A DNA stretch of 8,750 nucleotides from Desulfobacterales bacterium (GTDB lineage Bacteria; Desulfobacterota; Desulfobacteria; Desulfobacterales; Desulfosalsimonadaceae): positions 1 to 8,750 of the forward strand of contig JAOZOL010000087.1 of assembly GCA_029933295.1 (NCBI GenBank). Direction: 5' to 3'. The notes under the pieces were generated by a model. It made no database searches and was not told the origin of the DNA. It worked only from the letters and a program-made list of their open reading frames with translations. How positions within the stretch are numbered: position 1 is the first letter of the stretch; the number at the start of each line of letters is the position of its first letter. This document shows, in pieces, positions 1-5,941 of this stretch. A program made the position numbers and the translations under genes.

Positions 1-2
1 CA

Positions 3-671
3 CGTAAAGATTTGAAAAAACAAAAAGAAAAAACAAGTCAGGCACTGATTTCCGCAGCCCTGCAACTCTGCTCAGAAGAAGGATACGCCAGCTTGAGTTT
101 AAGATCCGTGGCAAGAAAAGCAGGCATTGCGCCGACATCATTCTATCGGCATTTCCGTGAAATCGACGAAATGGGAGTGGCGATGGTTGCTCAGGCCAAA
201 GAAGTCTTAGATGATTTCCTGGCGCAGGGCCGGAAAAAAATGACGTTTCCCGCAATTAAAAAAAATGACTCGCCGGCACAGTTGACAAAATCGATTGAAT
301 GCATGACACGCCCCTTTGTGGAAACATTTATAAAATTTTTTAAAAAAAATGATCAACTGCTCCGTTTGTTTTTTCAGGAACGTACCGGAAGTTCAGAGGC
401 GATGCGGATTGCTATTTCTGATGCATACGACCAGTTAACCGGATTGTTGGCAGAAAATATTATGCAACTCAGCAAATCATCTAAAACTAACCTTGGCGAC
501 ATTCGTTTGATAGCTGAAGCCATGCTGACGATTGTCAGCGGCCACGGCATGGAGATGCTGGTTCGCCCGAAAGCCGGGCCCGTTGATATTTGTAAACGTA
601 CAATCCAAAAACTCAATCTCCTTTTACTGGGAGCTTTGGTCATAGAACAAGACAGGGAACAAACCAAATAA
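3..671 (+). CDS. TetR-family transcriptional repressor, FabR-like (5' end possibly outside window)
   Basis: This is a DNA-binding repressor of the TetR family. The N-terminal helix-turn-helix (about residues 10-56 counted from the TTG at 12) contains the block SLRSVARKAGIAPTSFYRHF, nearly identical to that of E. coli FabR, which represses unsaturated fatty-acid synthesis genes and responds to acyl thioesters. The ligand-domain pieces QERTGSS and EAMLTIVSG also line up with FabR (RERSGTS, EAMVTIV), so the likeness is not confined to the DNA-binding part. A lysine-rich stretch after the HTH looks longer than in FabR. The frame stays open upstream of the TTG to the window edge (R-K-D-L-K-K-Q-K-E-K-T), so the true start is probably to the left; the coordinate given is the first full codon. 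The stop overlaps the Shine-Dalgarno of the next gene, indicating one operon. TetR membership is near certain. A fatty-acid role is inferred by analogy, because no fab or des gene is visible here. Confidence 0.9.
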   Translation, partial: RKDLKKQKEKTSQALISAALQLCSEEGYASLSLRSVARKAGIAPTSFYRHFREIDEMGVAMVAQAKEVLDDFLAQGRKKMTFPAIKKNDSPAQLTKSIECMTRPFVETFIKFFKKNDQLLRLFFQERTGSSEAMRIAISDAYDQLTGLLAENIMQLSKSSKTNLGDIRLIAEAMLTIVSGHGMEMLVRPKAGPVDICKRTIQKLNLLLLGALVIEQDREQTK

Positions 672-675
672 GGAG
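670..675 (+). promoter_or_regulatory. Ribosome binding site overlapping the upstream stop codon
   Basis: AAGGAG lies 6 bases before the ATG at 682 and shares its first two bases with the TAA stop of the TetR gene. This layout favours translational coupling of the two genes. Confidence 0.8.
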
Positions 676-681
676 ACGGCC

Positions 682-1764
682 ATGAATGATCTCATTCATC
701 AATTTTTAGAAGCCCACATTGCACATGAGCTAAACCGTTTCAAAGACGGCTCTTACAAACAGACCATAGAGGAAGAAGTTTCCGCGATTTTTGAATGGAT
801 CAAAAAAATAAAGCTAAAAGATGTCATGACGGCCCGGCAGATCCTGGGAATTATTAAGCGAAATGTGGTCGAACTTCCTGTGGCAGGCGGCCTCACTGAA
901 CTGACCGGTGAAATGAGCCAGAAAGTATTGGCTTCCCGCCACAACAAAAAAACCGCCCTTGAAGATATCTTTGCACGCAAACAGTACGACGAGATTGTGG
1001 ACAAGGTGGTCAGCCTGAAAAAAACAAGAAAAGATTTAATCAAGAGATTTGTAACCAGCCCCGTCTATTCCCGGCAGATTTCGGAAGTGCTGTTCACAGG
1101 GATCAAGGAATACATGCTTGAAGAGAATATTATCGCCAAAAAAGTACCCGGTATTTCATCTTTGATAAAGGTTGGAAAATTTGCAGTCAATAAAACCATG
1201 CATTCTTTAGAAATTGCAATTGAAGACAAGGTAAAAAGTTATATTGAAAGCAACCTTGATAATACCATTAAACGCAGTGAAAGGTCTTTAAACGAATATT
1301 TCAACAAAACCCGGATCATTGATACGAGTGAAGAAGTCTGGGAGTCTATTGCGAAAACCAAATTAAACGAATATTTTAGCGCCATTGATGGCAATGATAT
1401 GGAAGATTTTATTATCATCGGATATGATTTCTGGCTTCACTTTCGAAAAACACCCTATTTTAAAGGGATTTATACGGAACTGGTGAAATATTTTTTCAAA
1501 AAATACGGAGACCGGGAACTGGACGTTATCTTAGAAGATGTCGGGGTTACCCGGAAAATGGTGATTTGCGAACTCACTGAGATCATCGCTCCAGGAATTG
1601 AAAAAGCATTATCCATCGGCTATCTGGAAGAACGCATCCGCGCCCGGCTTGAATCCTTCTACCTTTCAAAAGAGGCGGCGTCCTTAACTTCACCTAAAAA
1701 AAATTCGCAAAAAAAAAGTACGCCCCAAAAAGCAAAAAAACAGAAAAAATCAAAGTCCAAATAA
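682..1764 (+). CDS. Conserved-looking protein of unknown function with lysine-rich C-terminal tail
   Basis: I do not recognise a named family. The product is 360 residues, highly charged and predicted mostly helical, with no signal peptide and no clear membrane segment, so it is probably cytoplasmic. Near residue 70 there is a less charged stretch, VELPVAGGLTELTGEMSQKV, which looks like a conserved core. A middle part (about 105-215) is rich in Lys/Glu helices and could form amphipathic or coiled-coil structure. The last 24 residues (337-360) contain 11 lysines plus Ser, Gln and Pro, a disordered basic tail like those of histone-H1-like or granule-associated bacterial proteins. The gene starts 10 bases after the FabR-like gene with a strong Shine-Dalgarno, so the two are co-expressed. 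From context I infer a role at membranes, lipid or nucleic acid under the same control, but nothing in the sequence proves it. The reading frame is firm; the function is not. Confidence 0.85.
   Translation: MNDLIHQFLEAHIAHELNRFKDGSYKQTIEEEVSAIFEWIKKIKLKDVMTARQILGIIKRNVVELPVAGGLTELTGEMSQKVLASRHNKKTALEDIFARKQYDEIVDKVVSLKKTRKDLIKRFVTSPVYSRQISEVLFTGIKEYMLEENIIAKKVPGISSLIKVGKFAVNKTMHSLEIAIEDKVKSYIESNLDNTIKRSERSLNEYFNKTRIIDTSEEVWESIAKTKLNEYFSAIDGNDMEDFIIIGYDFWLHFRKTPYFKGIYTELVKYFFKKYGDRELDVILEDVGVTRKMVICELTEIIAPGIEKALSIGYLEERIRARLESFYLSKEAASLTSPKKNSQKKSTPQKAKKQKKSKSK
1696..1749 (+). repeat. Run of adenine homopolymers in the lysine-rich tail coding region
   Basis: Within 54 bases there are A-tracts of 8 (1696-1703), 9 (1709-1717), 5 (1727-1731), 7 (1734-1740) and 6 (1744-1749). 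They arise from AAA lysine codons and flanking bases. Such tracts are prone to polymerase slippage, so the tail may vary in length or frame. Confidence 0.8.
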
Positions 1765-1832
1765 GTGATCAACAAGATAAAAATATCAGAGGCCATGTGT
1801 TTTGTTAGTGTTTGCTCAGATATAAAGTGATA

Positions 1833-1874
1833 GCATCAAGTCAGAAAGTTGAGATAATACCTGAATTTTGATGC
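1833..1874. other. Imperfect inverted repeat in the gap between convergent genes
   Basis: The 114-base gap between the convergent genes ending at 1764 and 1879 holds one notable structure. GCATCAA (1833-1839) pairs with TTGATGC (1868-1874). Inside this, TCAG (1841-1844) pairs with CTGA (1861-1864), leaving a 16-base loop. No T-run follows on either strand, so it is not a classical intrinsic terminator. It may protect 3' ends or be chance. Nothing else in this gap looks functional. Confidence 0.25.
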
Positions 1875-1878
1875 GCAA

Positions 1879-2709
1879 TCACATGGGAGACTGATATTTC
1901 GGGCCGACAATCAATAGATTATTTAACAAAACTGATTGGACTTTTTCCATGGTACTTCCGAAAATCAATTCTTTGATCGCGCCATGGCCGTAAGCGCCAA
2001 GGACCACAAGACTGTCATGGGGCACATCATAAAGGTTGTCCATTAAATAACCTTTGTCAAAAACAGTCCAGCTTCGAACATATTGCTCCATGTCCGCTTC
2101 AAGTTTCTCCTTGCGAATGATTTCCTGATAGTGTTCCTTTGAATGTTTCCCCAGCTGTGTGAATACATCCAGGGGAAGCCCCGATAAACGGGAAAGCCGG
2201 ATTCCCAATCGCAGGGCAGTAATGGCATTGGCCGAACCGCCGAACAATACGGAAATACTGTTCCAAGGTTTATAAACGGCATTGACGATTAATACGGGAA
2301 ACTTTGCAGATTGAATAATTCGTCTGACGCGGGGGCCGATATATCCCAGACCGATCTTTACGGAAAGATCGCTGACGGTCCTCGGACAGCACATAAAATC
2401 AAAATTTGTCGGGATATCCGGCAGGGTCGATGCGGTGAAATGTATGGGTGTGATAAAATCAGGCTCCGGGAGTTCGAAGGATGAGACAATTTCTGCGGCA
2501 TGCGCGCGGGCGGTTTCAGGCGCCCTTAAATATGATATGTCTAAGTCAATCTGAACGACATCATTTTCAAAATACATTAAAAATTTTATAAATTCCGGGA
2601 TATATATCACCGGGTCAGCATTGATGGTTTTGCAGAAATAAGTGGATTGAAGCAACACTTCCCGACCGACGGGAGTATTTCTGAAAATATGAAGTAGTCT
2701 TGTTGTCAT
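1879..2709 (-). CDS. Tandem universal stress protein (UspA family), degenerate N-terminal domain
   Basis: This is a two-domain universal stress protein of 276 residues, about twice the length of single-domain UspA. The C-terminal domain starts near ISVLFGGSANAITALRL and ends with VVLGAYGHGAIKELIFGST, an exact fit to the ATP-binding pattern G-2x-G-9x-G-S/T, followed by the final strand LLIVGP. The N-terminal domain keeps the closing strand (FPVLIVNA) but lacks the glycine motif, so only the second domain is likely to bind ATP. The family acts in the cytoplasm in stress survival and often binds partner transporters. The start chosen is the ATG at 2709 because GAGGTGAT, an excellent match to the 16S rRNA tail, sits just before it. 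The alternative GTG at 2718 lies inside that ribosome-binding site. The gene follows the CLC channel gene by 18 bases and is the last of a three-gene operon. A role as partner or sensor for the channel is inferred. Confidence 0.92.
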   Translation of the reverse strand: MTTRLLHIFRNTPVGREVLLQSTYFCKTINADPVIYIPEFIKFLMYFENDVVQIDLDISYLRAPETARAHAAEIVSSFELPEPDFITPIHFTASTLPDIPTNFDFMCCPRTVSDLSVKIGLGYIGPRVRRIIQSAKFPVLIVNAVYKPWNSISVLFGGSANAITALRLGIRLSRLSGLPLDVFTQLGKHSKEHYQEIIRKEKLEADMEQYVRSWTVFDKGYLMDNLYDVPHDSLVVLGAYGHGAIKELIFGSTMEKVQSVLLNNLLIVGPKYQSPM

Positions 2710-2713
2710 AAAA

Positions 2714-2721
2714 ATCACCTC
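2714..2721 (-). promoter_or_regulatory. Ribosome binding site that fixes the stress-protein start
   Basis: Read on the minus strand, GAGGTGAT matches the anti-Shine-Dalgarno over eight bases and ends 4 bases before the ATG at 2709. An upstream in-frame GTG (2716-2718) is part of this site and is therefore an unlikely start. Confidence 0.8.
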
Positions 2722-2727
2722 TAAAAT

Positions 2728-4476
2728 TTAATGATCTGTCTGGACAATAAGTTCACTGCGGTATTTATCCAGTAAAGTGGCTTTGGAAATCATCCCCACA
2801 AATCGTTTATTGGCAATAACCGGCATGGAAAACAGATGATTGGCGTCCATTCGATCCAGCACTTCGGCCAGATCATCATCCAGATCAACAGTTTCAATGT
2901 CGGGGTTCATGATCTGTTCTAAAAAAACAGTTTCATACAATAATGGATCAAAAATATATTCCCGAACGTCATCCAAATGAATCAATCCGAGAAATTCACC
3001 GCTGTGTTCGTCTTCCACGGGGAAAAAATTCCGATGTGATTTTTGCATGATCTTTACAAAATCTCCCAGCTTCATATCCTTGGAGACGATCATGCAATCT
3101 TTTTCCACCAGTTCTCCGACACTTAAATCGGCAAGGACTTTCTCATCGGTCCGGGGACGAAGGTAATGGCCTTTTTCAACAAGATCCTTAAAATAGAAAG
3201 ACGCAGGTTCAAAGGCGTGGCATAAAGTTGTTGATATGGCGGAAACCAAAATCAGGGGCAAAATCACTTCATATCCGCCGGTTATTTCAATAATTAAAAA
3301 TATCCCTGTCAAAGGTGCCTGAAGGATACCGCTGATCAGTCCCGCCATGCCCAGCAGGGCGAATCCCCCTTCATTGACCCATGAAACGCCGGGCAACACG
3401 ACTTCAATAAATCGATGATACATCAAACCGGTGAAGCTGCCGATCACCAGACACGGTGCAAAAATTCCCCCTGACCCGCCCCAGCCAAGCGTGAATGATG
3501 TGGCGACAATTTTCGCAAAAACAAGCAATGAAACAATCATCAACCCCTTGGAAAATGCCCCTTCAACCATTAACTGAACGGAATGATACCCTTCACCCAG
3601 CACATCCGGCAGGAAAAAACCGATAACACCCACAATACATCCACCCGTCATTGCCCTTAACCAGACAGGAATCTTGATTTGATGGGACATGCCGCCTGAG
3701 ACCCTTAATGTGCGGGTCAGTAATATGGATACAGCGGCTGTAAAAACGGCAAGCCCCAGACATGCCAGCGTATCAATCGGACGGACGTGAAATTGTAAAT
3801 GCGTAAATGCGATCTGGTTGCCAGCTAGAAGCCGTGATACCTGCGCGCCGAAAACGGATGCAACCGCAATGGGAACGATATTTAAGGCCGACCACTCACC
3901 TATAATAACTTCAATGGCAAAAACAAGTCCGGTGATGGGGGCATTAAAGATAGCCGAAAGCGCTCCGGCAGCCCCGCATCCAACCAATGCCACGCGCTGA
4001 CGATCATTTAATGAGAAAAACTGGGCGATATTTGACCCTATGGCGGCCCCGCTCATGACAACCGGCGCTTCAGGGCCGGCCGAACCACCGCTTCCTATGG
4101 TCAAACAGCTTGATATCAGCCGTGAAAAACTTGACCGCATCCGCATTAACCCGCCGTAACGGGAAACACTGTAAACAACTTCCGGTACGCCATGACCGGC
4201 GCCTTCCTTGATAATTTTTTCAAGAAACAGGGAAGAGAGGGCTGCGCCAATGCCGGGAATAACAAAAGCCCACCAGAATTGACGATAATGATGGAGGAAT
4301 TCAAACATGCCTATCAAGCCCCGGTTTAATGCCATCGCGGCCAGACCGCTGCATGAACCGACAAGGGCGCCGATGCTGATCAACAAAAGGCGGTCATCAA
4401 AGCGGAAAAAAATCCACCTTGATGGATACCTCCATATATTAAATCCGAATTTTTTTCTCACGCCTTTAGACTTCAA
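2728..4476 (-). CDS. CLC-family chloride/anion channel or transporter with C-terminal CBS pair
   Basis: This is an inner-membrane CLC anion protein of about 582 residues: the membrane domain spans about 28-425 and two CBS domains span about 450-580. Signatures in order are GHGVPE (94-99, where E. coli ClcA has GSGIPE), GSAGPEAP (131-138, carrying the external gating glutamate E136), FNAPITGLVFAIEV (177-190), GGSGGIFAP (333-341), QAPLTGIFLIIEITGGYE (386-403) and Y428, the likely equivalent of the anion-coordinating Tyr445. At the ClcA internal proton glutamate (Glu203) this protein has Val190, as CLC channels do. At Ser107 it has His95. CBS pairs usually bind adenine nucleotides, suggesting energy control. 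The proposed TTG start has no good Shine-Dalgarno; a GTG five codons downstream is equally possible. The upstream gene ends 18 bases earlier, so coupled translation is likely. Family assignment is secure; the choice between channel and exchanger is open. Confidence 0.95.
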   Translation of the reverse strand: MKSKGVRKKFGFNIWRYPSRWIFFRFDDRLLLISIGALVGSCSGLAAMALNRGLIGMFEFLHHYRQFWWAFVIPGIGAALSSLFLEKIIKEGAGHGVPEVVYSVSRYGGLMRMRSSFSRLISSCLTIGSGGSAGPEAPVVMSGAAIGSNIAQFFSLNDRQRVALVGCGAAGALSAIFNAPITGLVFAIEVIIGEWSALNIVPIAVASVFGAQVSRLLAGNQIAFTHLQFHVRPIDTLACLGLAVFTAAVSILLTRTLRVSGGMSHQIKIPVWLRAMTGGCIVGVIGFFLPDVLGEGYHSVQLMVEGAFSKGLMIVSLLVFAKIVATSFTLGWGGSGGIFAPCLVIGSFTGLMYHRFIEVVLPGVSWVNEGGFALLGMAGLISGILQAPLTGIFLIIEITGGYEVILPLILVSAISTTLCHAFEPASFYFKDLVEKGHYLRPRTDEKVLADLSVGELVEKDCMIVSKDMKLGDFVKIMQKSHRNFFPVEDEHSGEFLGLIHLDDVREYIFDPLLYETVFLEQIMNPDIETVDLDDDLAEVLDRMDANHLFSMPVIANKRFVGMISKATLLDKYRSELIVQTDH

Positions 4477-4494
4477 ATATTTATAACAAAAAGA

Positions 4495-5181
4495 TTATTC
4501 CGAAGAATCAAACCGGCTGTCAAATTCATCCACTTTTTTAAAAAACAACTCCTGGGCCGGAGTACGAGCTAAAAATTTTAAAAAATCTTCATCTCTTAAG
4601 CAAAAGGAAAGCCGGGCCAGCAGATGAAGATGGTATTTAGATGACGGGCATACGAGGACAAACAACACGTTAACCGGTTTTTTATCAACCGCATTATAAT
4701 CGACAGGTTTTTTTAGAAAACAGGTTGTAATTACAGCCGGGATATCGGCATGGCCCAGCGGGGTGCGTGGATGAGGGATGGCCACGCCCTTACCGATACC
4801 GGTGGACATCAGCGATTCCCTTGCCACCAGGCTTTCATACAGCGACTCTTTCTGTGCTTTAGTCTTAAAACAGCTGATATGGCTCACTGCGGAATTTAAG
4901 ACCGTTTCAACAGAATCGCCTTCAACATCATAGAAAACACCGCCACGCTTCATCGCTGCCAGCAGATTATCCATCCGATGTTTCGATTTTTTTTCTGGTT
5001 CAGACCCCGGTGGGGTAAACGTCAGGTTATTGGCCTCCGCCCATTTTTGCATAGATAACAAATTAAATACACAAAGGAGGCCCTTCTTGCGCGCCGGTAT
5101 TCTGCCCTGGCGGATCCACCGCTCAACGGTGCTGACCGTCAGCTGAAGACATGTTGCAAATTCTTCTATTTTAAGTCGCAT
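4495..5181 (-). CDS. Helix-turn-helix / PTS EIIA (PtsN-like) fusion protein
   Basis: The 228-residue cytoplasmic protein joins two domains. Residues 1-50 form an excisionase/MerR-like helix-turn-helix (LKIEEFATCLQLTVSTVERW, then IRQGRIPARK), the kind used to bind DNA. After a polar linker (about 55-70), residues 72-222 form a fructose/nitrogen-type PTS EIIA domain. The phosphorylation motif GIGKGVAIPHPR contains His137, matching the active histidine of PtsN (GIGNGIAIPH). A second conserved histidine region, KYHLHLLARLS (His184/His186), is also present. No EIIB, EIIC, HPr or EI gene is nearby, so this is more likely a regulatory phosphoprotein than a sugar-uptake component. PtsN in other bacteria controls potassium and nitrogen functions. 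The start is supported by the domain beginning at residue 2, although no strong Shine-Dalgarno precedes it. It is the first gene of the operon with the CLC channel and the stress protein. Control of that operon is inferred. Confidence 0.92.
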   Translation of the reverse strand: MRLKIEEFATCLQLTVSTVERWIRQGRIPARKKGLLCVFNLLSMQKWAEANNLTFTPPGSEPEKKSKHRMDNLLAAMKRGGVFYDVEGDSVETVLNSAVSHISCFKTKAQKESLYESLVARESLMSTGIGKGVAIPHPRTPLGHADIPAVITTCFLKKPVDYNAVDKKPVNVLFVLVCPSSKYHLHLLARLSFCLRDEDFLKFLARTPAQELFFKKVDEFDSRFDSSE

Positions 5182-5244
5182 AATTGCTAAATTTTATTTA
5201 ATGGCGTTTGTTTTGCCAATTTTCAGGGTCTATTTCACATTCGG

Positions 5245-5250
5245 ATTATA
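5245..5250 (-). promoter_or_regulatory. Candidate -10 element for the EIIA-CLC-Usp operon
   Basis: A perfect TATAAT reads leftward 64 bases before the ATG at 5181. The -35 position, about 5268-5273, holds no good TTGACA match. Either the promoter is weak and activator-dependent, or the match is chance in AT-rich DNA. Lying in the gap before the first operon gene favours a real promoter. Confidence 0.45.
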
Positions 5251-5270
5251 AAAACCTGCTCAATACTCTT

Positions 5271-5318
5271 TCTTAAAATCAAATGTGACTGTGTATATAT
5301 AACGAATCTTAAAATCAA
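5271..5318. repeat. Pair of 12-base direct repeats upstream of the operon promoter
   Basis: TCTTAAAATCAA occurs at 5271-5282 and again at 5307-5318, a period of 36 bases. The copy nearer the gene overlaps the expected -35 region of the candidate promoter. ACGAATC is also repeated, at 5302-5308 and 5328-5334, and GAATCGATTC (5329-5338) is a perfect 10-base palindrome. Together these could be binding sites for a regulator, possibly the HTH-EIIA protein itself. This is inference; the DNA is AT-rich, which raises the chance of coincidence. Confidence 0.4.
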
Positions 5319-5340
5319 GATAATTTACGAATCGATTCAA

Positions 5341-5359
5341 GCCGGTTAAACTCCCCGGC
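5341..5359 (-). terminator. Possible weak terminator after the HD-domain gene
   Basis: GCCGG and CCGGC form a perfect 5-base stem with a 9-base loop, starting 7 bases after the stop of the HD gene. On the minus strand it is followed by TTGAATCG, which is not a proper T-run, so termination would be weak or the hairpin may only stabilise the 3' end. The rest of this 185-base gap (5182-5366) holds the candidate promoter and repeats listed separately. Confidence 0.35.
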
Positions 5360-5366
5360 GAAGCCA

Positions 5367-5918
5367 TCACTCGTTATATCCGTCCATCCACCATGCATCC
5401 CATTTCATGGACATAATTTCATCTGCCAGCCGTTTTCCGAGTTTAGTTTTCAAACGCTTCTGAACAACCGGAAGCCATTGATCAGGGGATTTGTGTCCGA
5501 CATCTGCGATGGATTTTAAATTCAGCATAAATGAAAGTTGATCCGCATCATACGCCAGTTGCGATTCATATGTCTTTTGTTCATTAAACTCTGTTATCAG
5601 GTCCGCCAATGACTCGCCAAAGGGAATATTGCAAATCGCATCGGCCACTGCCTGCTCTTCATCAATTGTCACATATTTCTTCTGCACATAATTATGATCG
5701 CCGACTCGTGCTTCAGGCAAATCATGCACCAGGCACATGGTAATCAGCCGCAAAGAATTTATTTCAGTTTCCAGATGTGCCATGACATAGGCGATAAATG
5801 TTATACAAAACGAATGTTCCGCCACAGACTCTTTGCCGGCACCCAGAAAATGAAATCCTGCCCTGGGAATATTTTTTAATATATTTGCCTCAAATAACAA
5901 TGCCGCAATATTTTTCAT
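5367..5918 (-). CDS. HD-domain phosphohydrolase (YfbR/HDDC2-like)
   Basis: The product is 183 residues, a typical size for small HD hydrolases. The metal-binding residues are visible: His35 in the ESVAEHSF block, His65-Asp66 in CLVHDLPEARVGD, and a distal aspartate in YDADQL (Asp126). The E-A-x-x-G-D extension after the HD pair and the later D-x-L helix match the HD family that includes the 5'-deoxynucleotidase YfbR and HDDC2, so removal of phosphate from nucleoside monophosphates is likely. The exact substrate cannot be read from sequence. The frame stays open upstream to 6068, but that extension overlaps the rhomboid gene and lacks family likeness. The ATG at 5918 has AGGAG 5 bases before it and begins the conserved MKNIAALLFEANILK helix. 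It lies 23 bases after the rhomboid gene, so the two are probably co-transcribed. A link to the rhomboid function is not evident. Confidence 0.9.
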   Translation of the reverse strand: MKNIAALLFEANILKNIPRAGFHFLGAGKESVAEHSFCITFIAYVMAHLETEINSLRLITMCLVHDLPEARVGDHNYVQKKYVTIDEEQAVADAICNIPFGESLADLITEFNEQKTYESQLAYDADQLSFMLNLKSIADVGHKSPDQWLPVVQKRLKTKLGKRLADEIMSMKWDAWWMDGYNE

Positions 5919-5922
5919 AGTA

Positions 5923-5928
5923 GCTCCT
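5923..5928 (-). promoter_or_regulatory. Ribosome binding site that fixes the HD-protein start
   Basis: On the minus strand AGGAGC lies 5 bases before the ATG at 5918. A more upstream ATG at 5933 overlaps this site closely and has no ribosome-binding site of its own. Confidence 0.7.
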
Positions 5929-5941
5929 GTGTTCATACAGT

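Noticed and set aside
2043..2282. Second minus-strand frame within the stress-protein gene
   Set aside because: It overlaps a well-supported gene in another frame and resembles nothing.
2710..2718. GTG start three codons upstream for the stress protein
   Set aside because: The GTG is part of the GAGGTGAT ribosome-binding site of the ATG at 2709.
3818..4000. Plus-strand open frame inside the CLC gene
   Set aside because: It is an antisense shadow of strongly conserved CLC motifs, with no family likeness. The same applies to the other short opposite-strand frames, for example 374-667, 753-1043, 5970-6191 and 7883-8131.
5201..5219. TGGC-N9-GCCA inverted repeat before the EIIA gene as an operator
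   Set aside because: The arms are only 4 bases, which is too short to distinguish from chance.
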